In this document: positions 31,004 through 39,802 of the stretch, one piece after another
Numbering within the stretch: the first letter of the stretch is position 1
How the letters are laid out: each line of letters starts with the position of its first letter
Origin: Gammaproteobacteria bacterium
GTDB taxonomy: Bacteria; Pseudomonadota; Gammaproteobacteria; Chromatiales; Chromatiaceae
Assembly (NCBI GenBank): GCA_003696905.1
Contig: RFHJ01000175.1
Coordinates: forward strand, 1 to 45,779
DNA length: 45,779 nucleotides
Reading direction: 5' to 3'
Program-made: the position numbers and the translations under genes
The notes under the pieces: model-generated
What the model saw: only the letters and a program-made list of their open reading frames with translations
What the model was told of the DNA's origin: nothing
The model's database searches: none

Positions 31004-31197
31004 GGGCAGAAATTCAGGGTAGCGTCATCTAACCGTGTGCGGAGCCGGTGTCTGCGCGAAAAAACGCCGTAAATACATCCTTGCAGGCTCGACGGCGGCA
31101 TCCCTGCCGCCGACGTTTTTCGCGCAGACACCCCCTCCACTTTTCAAAAGGTTACGAAGATAGATGACGGGGCTCTGGGCAGAAATTCAGGGTGGCG
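31004..31197. repeat. Nested palindromic intergenic element with direct-repeat borders
   Basis: Direct repeats GGGCAGAAATTCAGGGTRGCG at 31004-31024 and 31177-31197 (20/21); inverted CGTCATCTA / TAGATGACG at 31023-31031 and 31161-31169; inner stem GGTGTCTGCGCGAAAAAACG / CGTTTTTCGCGCAGACACC; apical hairpin GGCGGCA-TCCC-TGCCGCC. Confidence 0.75.
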
Positions 31198-31227
31198 CTA
31201 TCGGGATTGAACGGCGTCGCTGGTTTT

Positions 31228-32202
31228 TCAGGACCCGAGGCCGATATCCAGTTCCTTCACCAGCTGCTCGTGACGCTCCAGGCGCTCGACCGCCCTGCGG
31301 CCGAGGCGGGTGGCGATCTGCAGCAGCAGGGCCTCCGAGAGGATGACGGCGGCGGCGATGTTGTTGGCGAAGAAGGCGCCGGAGGTGGTGGTGATCAGGA
31401 CATGGTCGGCGTGCCCGGCCAGCGGCGAGCTGTAGGCGTCGGTCAGGGCGACTACCTTCATGCCGCGATTGGCGGCCAGTTCGGCCAGGGCGATGCTGGA
31501 GCGGGTATAGGGTGCGACACCCATGATGAACAGCAGGTCCCCCGCTTCCATGTCGAGGATACCGCGGGCCAGGCCGGTTCCGGTGTCGTCCAGCAGAGAG
31601 ACGCGATCGCGGATCAGGCCCAGACAATAGGCATTGAAGGTGGCCAGCGAGTAGAACAGGCGTGCCCCGTGCACGCGGATGGCGCGTGCGTTCGCCATCT
31701 CCCTGGCAACTGCATCCATGACCTGCGGGTCGAGGTGCGAGCGGAGCACCTCCAGGTTGTTGAGCTCGTCGCGACTCACCTGTTGCAGGGTATCGAGGGC
31801 CGGATCGCCGGACGGCATATCGTCGAGCCAGCGACTCGCGCGATGCGAAAAGGGCTCGCTGGGGTTGCTCAGTTCGGCTCGAAACAGCGCCTGCAATGCA
31901 GGAAATCCCGAGAACCCCAATGTCTTGGCCAGGCGGGTGAGGGTCGAAGGATTGACTCCCAGGCGTTGCGCCAGGTCGGATATGGAACACAACGCGGCAT
32001 TGGTTGGGGTATCGAGCAGCCCGGCGAGCGCCTGGATGCTCTTTTGTCCCGGCCGGATGTCCGCGGTACCGGCATGCAGGCGGGCCAGCAGTTCACGCAA
32101 TTCATGCAGCGAAGAAGGTGGGCGACGTCTCGATTTGCGGTTCATGAGCTCAAGGGGGTGCCTGGTTGCGCCGTTTTCACCGGCCGGGTTGGCATTTTGC
32201 AC
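31228..32202 (-). CDS. RpiR family transcriptional regulator (HTH + SIS domain)
   Basis: ISDLAQRLGVNPSTLTRLAKTLGFSGFPALQALF HTH and SIS region; start could be 32145. Confidence 0.9.
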   Translation of the reverse strand: MQNANPAGENGATRHPLELMNRKSRRRPPSSLHELRELLARLHAGTADIRPGQKSIQALAGLLDTPTNAALCSISDLAQRLGVNPSTLTRLAKTLGFSGFPALQALFRAELSNPSEPFSHRASRWLDDMPSGDPALDTLQQVSRDELNNLEVLRSHLDPQVMDAVAREMANARAIRVHGARLFYSLATFNAYCLGLIRDRVSLLDDTGTGLARGILDMEAGDLLFIMGVAPYTRSSIALAELAANRGMKVVALTDAYSSPLAGHADHVLITTTSGAFFANNIAAAVILSEALLLQIATRLGRRAVERLERHEQLVKELDIGLGS

Positions 32203-32347
32203 CGATTGAGGCTATTTTGAACCCCGTGTAGCGGCCGTGGCCCTATTGGCCTTGGCGCTTCCGATACGACAAGAGGGTTCCGGTCACCGCTCGGGTGGTC
32301 TGGCAATGAACCTGGATAACAGGAAACCATAACGTAAGGAGGATTCC

Positions 32348-33328
32348 ATGAAACTCAAGAAGCTGGGCAGTAGACTGCTGGTGGCCGGCCTGCTTGTGGG
32401 CACGGCGATCGGTGGGGCCGCGCAAGCCGCGCAGCAGCGTTTCGTCACCATCGGTACCGGCGGGGTCACCGGCGTCTATTACCCGACTGGCGGTGCCATC
32501 TGTCGCCTGGTGAACAAGACCCGCAAGCAGCACGGCATTCGTTGCTCGGTGGAGAGCACTGGTGGTTCGATCTATAACCTGAATGCCATTCGCAATGGCG
32601 AGCTGGACCTGGGTGTCGCGCAGTCCGACTGGCAGTATCACGCCTATCATGGCACCAGCAAGTTCAAGGATGCTGGTCCCAACAAGGACCTGCGTGCCGT
32701 CTTCTCCATCCATCCTGAGCCCTTCACCGTGGTGGCTCGCGCCGACGCCGGCATCAAGCATTTCGATGATCTCAAGGGCAAGCGGGTGAACGTGGGCAAC
32801 CCGGGCTCCGGTCAGCGAGGCACCATGGAAGTGGTGATGAAGGCCAAGGGCTGGACCATGAAAGACTTCAAACTGGCCTCGGAGCTGAAATCGGCCGAGC
32901 AGTCCAAGGCCCTGTGTGACAACAAGATCGATGCCATGGTGTTCACCGTGGGGCACCCCAGTGGTTCCATCAAGGAGGCCACCACCTCCTGTGACGCGGT
33001 GCTGGTGAACGTGACCGGCCCCGCCATCGACAAGCTGGTGGCCGAGCACGACTATTATCGCAAGGCGGTGATCCCGGGTGGCATGTATCGCGGCAATCCC
33101 AATGATGTTCATACCTTTGGCGTGGGCGCTACCCTGGTGACCTCTGCCAAGGTGCCCGACGATGTGATCTACAACATCGTCAAGGCGGTGTTCGAGAACT
33201 TCGACACCTTCCGCAAGCTGCATCCTGCCTTCGCCCACCTCAAGAAGGAAGAGATGATCAAGGATGGCCTCTCCGCGCCTCTGCATCCCGGGGCGGTCAA
33301 GTACTACAAGGAAGCCGGCTTGATGTAA
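32348..33328 (+). CDS. TAXI family TRAP transporter solute-binding protein
   Basis: Signal peptide, [32 protein letters not shown]...[53 protein letters not shown]. Confidence 0.95.
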   Translation: MKLKKLGSRLLVAGLLVGTAIGGAAQAAQQRFVTIGTGGVTGVYYPTGGAICRLVNKTRKQHGIRCSVESTGGSIYNLNAIRNGELDLGVAQSDWQYHAYHGTSKFKDAGPNKDLRAVFSIHPEPFTVVARADAGIKHFDDLKGKRVNVGNPGSGQRGTMEVVMKAKGWTMKDFKLASELKSAEQSKALCDNKIDAMVFTVGHPSGSIKEATTSCDAVLVNVTGPAIDKLVAEHDYYRKAVIPGGMYRGNPNDVHTFGVGATLVTSAKVPDDVIYNIVKAVFENFDTFRKLHPAFAHLKKEEMIKDGLSAPLHPGAVKYYKEAGLM

Positions 33329-33338
33329 CCGGAACGTG

Positions 33339-33363
33339 ACCGGGGCCACGCGCCCCGGTTTTC
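33339..33363 (+). terminator. Rho-independent-like terminator after the TAXI solute-binding protein gene
   Basis: ACCGGGGC-CACGC-GCCCCGGT followed by TTTCT. Confidence 0.75.
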
Positions 33364-33380
33364 TGTAGCTCGGGCTGTAG

Positions 33381-33456
33381 GTCGGACTTTAGTCCGACAT
33401 CCCGGGCCAAAGCCCGACTCACCAGGGCTTGCAAGACTTGCCTTGATTGCCAAGGC
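33381..33456. repeat. Cluster of short palindromes (REP-like) between the solute-binding protein and permease genes
   Basis: GTCGGACT-TT-AGTCCGAC (33381-33398), CGGGC-CAAA-GCCCG (33403-33416 region), GCAAG-A-CTTGC and GCCTTG-ATTGC-CAAGGC (33440-33456). Confidence 0.65.
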
Positions 33457-33501
33457 TCGGAAGAGTGATAAACAAGACCCTCGTAAGGGGCAGGGGGAGA
33501 C

Positions 33502-36090
33502 ATGGCACAGGACGACAAGGCCATAGCGCCCGATCTGGAGGTGGCCGAGTCCATCATTGCCGAGGCCGATACCGGTGCCCGGGCGCCCACGGGTCGGGTG
33601 CCCAAGGCGCTGCTGTTCGGTATTCCCCTGGTATGGTCGCTATTCCAGCTGTGGTACGCGTCGCCTCTGCCTTTCATCTTCAACATCTTCATTCTGAACG
33701 ACACCGAGGCACGGGCTATCCACCTGGCCTTCGCCGTCCTGTTGGCCTATACCGCCTATCCCACCTTTCGTTCTTCGCCGCGTGACTATATCCCGGTGCA
33801 GGATTGGGTGGTGGGGCTTGTCGGTGCCTTCTGCGCCGCCTATCTCTGGATCTTCTATAACGAGCTATCGGCGCGCCCCGGCAACCCGACCACGCTCGAC
33901 CTGGTGGTCTCGGTGGCCGGCCTGGTGACGCTGCTGGAGGCGACCCGGCGGGCGTTGGGGCCACCGCTGATGTTCGTGGCCGGCCTCTTCATGCTGTACG
34001 CCTTTGCCGGCCCCTGGATGCCGGATGTGATCGCCCACAAGGGCGCCAGCCTGGTCAAGGGCATGAGTCACTACTGGCTCTCCACCGAAGGGGTCTTCGG
34101 GGTCGCCCTCGGGGTTTCGACCACCATGGTGTTCATGTTCGTGCTGTTCGGCTCGCTGCTGGAGAAGGCAGGCGCCGGCAACTATTTCATCCGCGTGGCC
34201 TTTGCCGCCATGGGGCATATGCGGGGTGGACCGGCCAAGGCCGCGGTCGTCTCATCGGCATTGACCGGCATGGTGTCCGGCTCGTCGATCGCCAATGTGG
34301 TGACCACCGGCACCTTCACCATTCCACTGATGCGCCGCGTGGGATTCACCCCGGAAAAGGCGGGGGCGGTGGAGGTCGCTTCCTCCACCAATGGCCAGTT
34401 GACGCCGCCCATCATGGGGGCTGCCGCCTTTCTGATGGTGGAATACGTGGGTATCTCCTACATCGAGGTGATCAAGCACGCCTTTCTGCCGGCCGTGATC
34501 TCCTATATCGCACTGGTCTATATCGTCCATCTCGAGGCCTGCAAGCTGAACCTGAAGGGGCTGCCACGGCGCAGGCCCAGCAACCTGCTGCGCTCGCTGA
34601 CCAGCTTCTTGTTCACCGTCATCGTGTTGATGGTGCTCACTGCGGCTGTCTATTACGGGCTGGGATGGATCAAGACCGTGGCGGGAGAGGCCACGCCCTG
34701 GATCGCTACCGCATTGCTGCTGGCCGCCTATGTGGGACTGGTCAGACTCGCCTGTACCGTGCCCGAATTGGATACCAGCCATGAGATCACCGAACTGCCC
34801 GATCTCAAGGAGACGGCAACCGCCGGCTATTACTTCCTGCTGCCGGTGGTGGTGCTGATCTGGTCGCTGACCGTCGAACGTCTCTCGCCCGGTCTCTCGG
34901 CCTTCTGGGCCACGATCTTCATGATGTTCGTGCTGCTCACCCAGCGCCCGCTGAAGACCTTCTTCCGCGGTCACAGTGGAGAGGAACACAGCTTCCGTCA
35001 GGGCTTCATCGATCTGGTGCAGGGATTGTCCGAGGGTGCGCGGAACATGATCGGCATCGGGGTGGCCACCGCGGCGGCCGGCATCGTGGTGGGAACCGTC
35101 ACCCTCACCGGCATCGGCCTGGTGATGACCGAGTTCGTGGAATTCATCTCTGGCGGCAACCTCCCGCTGATCCTGCTGTTCACCGCGTTGATCAGTCTGC
35201 TGCTGGGCATGGGGCTGCCCACCACCGCCAACTACATCGTGGTTTCCACGCTGATGGCGCCGGTGATCGTGACCCTGGGGGCCGAGCAGGGGCTGATCGT
35301 GCCCCTGGTTGCAGTGCATCTGTTCGTCTTCTATTTCGGCATCCTCGCCGACGATACCCCTCCGGTGGGGCTCGCTGCCTTTGCTGCCGCCGCCATCTCC
35401 CAAGGCGATCCCATCCGCACCGGTATCCAGGGCTTCACCTACGACATCCGCACCGCCATCCTGCCGTTCATGTTCATCTTCAACAACGAGCTGCTCATGA
35501 TCGGCGTGGAACATGCGGTCCATGCCATCGTGGTGATCGCCGGCGCCGTCGTCGGCATGCTCACCTTCGCCGCGGCCACCCAGGGCTGGATGTTCACGCG
35601 TAACCGGTTGTGGGAGACCCTTGCGCTGTTCCTGGTGACCTTCATCCTGTTCCGCCCGGGCTTCTTCTGGGACGAGATCTATCCTCCGTTCGATCAGCGG
35701 CCCGGCGGTGAAGTGGTGCAGATCGCCGAGTCGCTGCCTGCGGGCGCGCAGTTGCGCCTCACGGTGCAGGGAGAGAAGGACAACGGTGAGTCTTTTCGCA
35801 AGACCGTCATCCTCCCGCTCGGCGCGCAGGGGGATGGCAAGGCCCGCCTGCTCGAGGCAGGCATCGAGCTGCGGGAAGAAGGGGGAAGGATGTTGATCGA
35901 CAATGTGGTGTTCGGCAGCCCGGCCGAGAAGGCGGGGCTGGATTTCGATCAGGAGATCGCGCAAATACAGCTGCCCACCGATCGCCCACCCAAGCAATGG
36001 ATGTTCGTTCCGGCATTGCTCCTGCTGGGCCTGATCATCTGGCTGCAGAGACGGCGCGAACGGCACTCGCCCGCGCACGCCACCGCCTGA
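33502..36090 (+). CDS. Fused TRAP transporter permease (4TM-12TM, TAXI type) with C-terminal extension
   Basis: 862 aa; GMVSGSSIANVVTTGTFTIPLMRRVGF and LLLGMGLPTTANYIVVS motifs; C-terminal soluble domain (DUF3394-like) followed by a last TM. Confidence 0.93.
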   Translation: MAQDDKAIAPDLEVAESIIAEADTGARAPTGRVPKALLFGIPLVWSLFQLWYASPLPFIFNIFILNDTEARAIHLAFAVLLAYTAYPTFRSSPRDYIPVQDWVVGLVGAFCAAYLWIFYNELSARPGNPTTLDLVVSVAGLVTLLEATRRALGPPLMFVAGLFMLYAFAGPWMPDVIAHKGASLVKGMSHYWLSTEGVFGVALGVSTTMVFMFVLFGSLLEKAGAGNYFIRVAFAAMGHMRGGPAKAAVVSSALTGMVSGSSIANVVTTGTFTIPLMRRVGFTPEKAGAVEVASSTNGQLTPPIMGAAAFLMVEYVGISYIEVIKHAFLPAVISYIALVYIVHLEACKLNLKGLPRRRPSNLLRSLTSFLFTVIVLMVLTAAVYYGLGWIKTVAGEATPWIATALLLAAYVGLVRLACTVPELDTSHEITELPDLKETATAGYYFLLPVVVLIWSLTVERLSPGLSAFWATIFMMFVLLTQRPLKTFFRGHSGEEHSFRQGFIDLVQGLSEGARNMIGIGVATAAAGIVVGTVTLTGIGLVMTEFVEFISGGNLPLILLFTALISLLLGMGLPTTANYIVVSTLMAPVIVTLGAEQGLIVPLVAVHLFVFYFGILADDTPPVGLAAFAAAAISQGDPIRTGIQGFTYDIRTAILPFMFIFNNELLMIGVEHAVHAIVVIAGAVVGMLTFAAATQGWMFTRNRLWETLALFLVTFILFRPGFFWDEIYPPFDQRPGGEVVQIAESLPAGAQLRLTVQGEKDNGESFRKTVILPLGAQGDGKARLLEAGIELREEGGRMLIDNVVFGSPAEKAGLDFDQEIAQIQLPTDRPPKQWMFVPALLLLGLIIWLQRRRERHSPAHATA

Positions 36091-36111
36091 GCCCGACGAG
36101 AGAGAGACGAC

Positions 36112-36561
36112 ATGTTCAAGAAGATCCTGTATCCCGTCGACCTGGCCCATGCAGATTTCGCGGCACAGTTCGCGCCAACCATCGAACGGATCGCCGGCAC
36201 CTTCGAGGCGCAGATCGGGGTGATGACGGTGATGCCCGGCTTTGGCATGGCCATCGTGGCCAGCTATTTTCCCCCCGATGCCGAAAAGAAGGCGCGTCAG
36301 GGTGTTGAGCGCGAGCTGGAGGCCTTTGTGCAGAAGGCCTTCACCCGGCCGGTGCGACGGCGCGTGGAGCAGGGAACCCATTGGAAACGCATCGTCAAGG
36401 TGGCCAAGGCAGACCAGGTCGATCTGATCGTGATGCCCCATTGCGACAAGGGCTGGACCGAAAACGTATTGGTCGGATCCTGCGCCCAGAAGGTGATGGA
36501 GCGCGCGCCCTGCTCGGTGCTGCTTCTGCGACCGGATGATCGGGGGAGCTGCCCCGCCTGA
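36112..36561 (+). CDS. Universal stress protein
   Basis: MFKKILYPVDLAHADFAAQFAPTIERIAG...DLIVMPHC...VLVGSCAQKVMERAPCSVLLLRP. Confidence 0.9.
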   Translation: MFKKILYPVDLAHADFAAQFAPTIERIAGTFEAQIGVMTVMPGFGMAIVASYFPPDAEKKARQGVERELEAFVQKAFTRPVRRRVEQGTHWKRIVKVAKADQVDLIVMPHCDKGWTENVLVGSCAQKVMERAPCSVLLLRPDDRGSCPA

Positions 36562-36883
36562 GGCGGTCGCGGGCAGGTTCGTGGTTGCCTCAGTCAGTAC
36601 GAAGCGACCGGCTTTGCGAACCGCACCTGTCCCTAGTCCGGATATTTCACCAGAGCGCTCAAGATTTCACTGATTCTTATGTACAAACAATTGCTTATGC
36701 ACATATTGTCCGGGTGACACTTTGTCACCACAACGCTATCCGGTTTTTCCCGGGATCTTTTCGCCCGGACTCGCCTGAATCGCCTGCAACTCAATGAATT
36801 ACATTGACTTTTGCCGATTCGAACGATCCGGACGAAAATCTCTCCGGGAAAATTCCGGATTCCGGTGAAATAGCCGGGCTAGT

Positions 36884-37594
36884 TCAAGCCAATGCGGACA
36901 GATTGTCCCATAGTATCTGGGCCCCCAGCCCGATGGTGACCAGACCCAGTCCCAGCTGGACAATGCCATGGGCGCGGGTCATGCCCGTGGCCTGCAGGCG
37001 ACGCATGGGCAACATGATGACCACCGACAGCGCGGCCATGCCCAGAATGGATCCCGTACCAAAGACCAGGATGTACAGCAGCCCCGTGTATGCACTGTGG
37101 GTGGACTCCGCCGCCAGCAGCACCAGGGCAGCGGAGCCGGCCAGGCCGTGCATCAAGCCGACCAGTAACGCCCGCCTCGGCAGGTGCTGCTCGTGCTCAT
37201 GGTGGTGCGACTCGGCGTCGTGGGGCGCGCCGGGGGGATGGCTGTGGGCGTGGAAATGACGCACCCCGCCGGCGTGCTGGTGGACGTGAAAGTGGATGTG
37301 TCGTTGGCGCAGGCGGCGTAACAGGTCCAGGCCCAGTATCACCAACATCACCCCCACCGTTGCCTCCAGGGCTTGGGCGTAGTGTTCGGGTATCACCCCG
37401 CCGACCAGCAGGGCGATGCCTCCGAACAGGAGCAGGGTGATGGTGTGGCCGAGACCCCAGGCGGCGCCCTGCAGGGCGGTGCTGCGCAGGCCGTGGCCGC
37501 GCCCGACCAGGGTTGCCATGGCTGCGACATGGTCGGCCTCGGTGGCGTGACGCATGCCCAGGATGAAACCCAGTAACAGCAGACTCAGTGACAT
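36884..37594 (-). CDS. NiCoT/UreH-like nickel (cobalt) transporter with His-rich loop
   Basis: GMRHATEADHVAAMATLVGRG (HX4DH signature), loop HIHFHVHQHAGGVRHFHAHSHPPG...SHHHEHEQH; adjacent to hypE. Confidence 0.82.
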   Translation of the reverse strand: MSLSLLLLGFILGMRHATEADHVAAMATLVGRGHGLRSTALQGAAWGLGHTITLLLFGGIALLVGGVIPEHYAQALEATVGVMLVILGLDLLRRLRQRHIHFHVHQHAGGVRHFHAHSHPPGAPHDAESHHHEHEQHLPRRALLVGLMHGLAGSAALVLLAAESTHSAYTGLLYILVFGTGSILGMAALSVVIMLPMRRLQATGMTRAHGIVQLGLGLVTIGLGAQILWDNLSALA

Positions 37595-37604
37595 CTTCTT
37601 CTCC

Positions 37605-38654
37605 TCAGCAGATTCTTGGCAATTGTTCGCCGACCAGCATGTCGACGATCCGGTGGCCGCCGAAGGCGGTTTGCAATATCACACGGCCTGTGGATTCGGC
37701 CTGCACCTCGCCGATCACGGCACTGTGCCGGCCGCTCGGGTGCTCTCGCATCGCCGCCAGCAGCGCGTCGGACTCTTCTGCCGGCACCACCGCCACCAGT
37801 TTGCCCTCGTTGGCCAGGTAAAGGGGGTCGAGCCCCAACAGTTCGCACATGCCGCGCACCTCCGGTCGGATCGGCAGGGCCTGCTCATCGAGGGCGATGG
37901 TGACCCTGCTCGCCTCGGCGAACTCATTCAATACGGTCGCCAGTCCGCCTCGGGTGGCATCACGCAGGCAATGGATGTCGGGGCAGACCTTCAGCATGGC
38001 CTCCACGAGTTCATTCAAGGGCTGACAATCGGTCTCGATGCTGTTGTCCAGTGACATCTCGCCGCGCGCGTCCACGATGGCCGCCCCGTGATCACCGAGG
38101 AAGCCATTGATGATCACCTTGTCGCCAGGTTGGCCACGGTCGGCACGGATGTCGATCCCGCGGGGAATCACGCCGACGCCTGCGGTGTTGATGAACAGCT
38201 TGTCGGCCGCCCCCCGATGTACTACCTTGGTGTCACCGGTGACGATCGCCACCCCGGCGGCGTCTGCGGTCGCCTTCATCGAGGCCACCACCGCACGCAG
38301 CGTTTCCATGGGTAGCCCTTCCTCGATCACCATGCCGCAGGTCAGATAGAGGGGGCGCGCCCCGCCCACGGCCAGGTCGTTGATGGTGCCGGCGACCGCC
38401 AGCTTGCCGATGTCCCCACCGGGGAAGAACAGTGGGTCTACCACATAACTGTCGGTGGTCAGGGCCAGGCGGTCGCCCTGGGCGGTGAACCGGGTGAGAT
38501 CGAGGCGTGCCTGATCCTCGAGCCGGTGCAGCTCGGGAGAGGCGAAGCCCTCGACGAAGACCGACTCGATCAGGTCGCGCATGGCCTTGCCGCCCGCACC
38601 GTGGGCGAGGGTGATGGTTTCGGCCTGCAGGCGTCGTGACTGGAATCCTTTCAT
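37605..38654 (-). CDS. hypE: Hydrogenase maturation protein HypE
   Basis: ITLAHGAGGKAMRDLI, C-terminal GEQLPRIC. Confidence 0.95.
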   Translation of the reverse strand: MKGFQSRRLQAETITLAHGAGGKAMRDLIESVFVEGFASPELHRLEDQARLDLTRFTAQGDRLALTTDSYVVDPLFFPGGDIGKLAVAGTINDLAVGGARPLYLTCGMVIEEGLPMETLRAVVASMKATADAAGVAIVTGDTKVVHRGAADKLFINTAGVGVIPRGIDIRADRGQPGDKVIINGFLGDHGAAIVDARGEMSLDNSIETDCQPLNELVEAMLKVCPDIHCLRDATRGGLATVLNEFAEASRVTIALDEQALPIRPEVRGMCELLGLDPLYLANEGKLVAVVPAEESDALLAAMREHPSGRHSAVIGEVQAESTGRVILQTAFGGHRIVDMLVGEQLPRIC

Positions 38655-39802
38655 GCGTGAACGACCTCCTTCTCGCGGCGTTGCAGCAGCTCTTGCAGGT
38701 CGCCGAAGTTGTAGTAGGCGGCACAGGCCCCCTCGCTCGACACCATGAGCGCGCCCATCGGGGTCTCGGGCGTGCAACCGGTGCCGAAGACCTTGCACTG
38801 CCAGGGCCGGATGGCGCCCTTCAGCACCTCGCCACACTGGCAGGATTTGGGATCGGTGATACGCAGATTGGGGACCGAGAATTTCTGCTCCGCATCGAAA
38901 CGGGCGTATTCGGGACGCATCCGCACCCCCGAGTGATCGATGGATCCGAGACCACGCCATTCGAAGAACTCACGCAGCTCGAAGACCTGCGCAATGGCCT
39001 GCAGTCCGGCCGTATTGCCACGGCTGGCGACGACCCGGGCATATTGGTTCTCCACTTCGCAGCGACCATCGGCCATCTGTCGGAGCAACATCCAGATCGA
39101 TTGCAGGATGTCCAGCGGTTCGAAACCGGTGATCACAATGGGCCGATGGTAGTGCTGGGCCACGAACTGGAAGGGCTGTTCGCCCACCACCATGCTGACG
39201 TGCCCCGGTGCGAGAAAGCCATCGATGCGCATGTCGGGCGAGTCGAGAATCGCCTTGATGGTCGGCACCGTGGTGATGTGATTGCAGAACAGGGAGAAGT
39301 TCTCGATACCCTCCCGCTCGGCCTGCAGGACGGTTAGGGCGGTGCTGGGCATGGTGGTTTCGAAGCCCAGCGCGAAAAAGATCACCTGCCGGTCCGGATG
39401 CTTCTTGGCCAGCTGCAGCGCGTCCATGGGGGAGTAGACCATGCGCACATCGGCTCCCTCGGCCTTCGCCTGCAACAGGCTTTTCTTCGAACCGGGTACC
39501 CGCATCGCATCGCCAAAGGTGGTGAAGATCACATCGGGTCGTTCGGCGAGGGCCACGCAGTCGTCGACGCGGCCCATCGGCAGCACGCAGACCGGGCACC
39601 CGGGTCCGTGCACCAGCTCGATCCAGTCCGGCAGCAACTGTTCGATGCCGTAGCGGAAGATGGTGTGCGTATGGCCGCCGCAGAACTCCATCAACTGCAA
39701 CGGACCCTGGTGGGCCGCAGGGATCTTTTCGTACAGCGCCGTAATCTCCTTCACCAGTGCCCTGGCCTTGGCCGGGTCTCGGAATTCATCGACGTATTTC
39801 AT
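38651..39802 (-). CDS. hypD: Hydrogenase maturation protein HypD
   Basis: LMEFCGGHTHTIFRYGIEQLLP, HGPGCPVCVLP, FALGFETTMPSTA. Confidence 0.96.
   Translation of the reverse strand: MKYVDEFRDPAKARALVKEITALYEKIPAAHQGPLQLMEFCGGHTHTIFRYGIEQLLPDWIELVHGPGCPVCVLPMGRVDDCVALAERPDVIFTTFGDAMRVPGSKKSLLQAKAEGADVRMVYSPMDALQLAKKHPDRQVIFFALGFETTMPSTALTVLQAEREGIENFSLFCNHITTVPTIKAILDSPDMRIDGFLAPGHVSMVVGEQPFQFVAQHYHRPIVITGFEPLDILQSIWMLLRQMADGRCEVENQYARVVASRGNTAGLQAIAQVFELREFFEWRGLGSIDHSGVRMRPEYARFDAEQKFSVPNLRITDPKSCQCGEVLKGAIRPWQCKVFGTGCTPETPMGALMVSSEGACAAYYNFGDLQELLQRREKEVVHA

Noticed and set aside
31004-31197. Complete insertion sequence
   Set aside because: No transposase frame inside; only a palindromic element with repeats, so reported as repeat rather than IS.
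34252-36441. 729-aa minus-strand ORF opposite the TRAP permease
   Set aside because: His/Gly/Gln/Asp-rich mirror frame of a high-GC gene; the plus-strand TRAP permease and Usp are clearly the coding frames.
36585-36797. 70-aa ORF in the convergent spacer between usp and the Ni transporter
   Set aside because: No RBS, no recognisable domain. The nearby GGTGACA-CTT-TGTCACC hairpin (36713-36729) lies between two 3' ends, so an operator role is unlikely.
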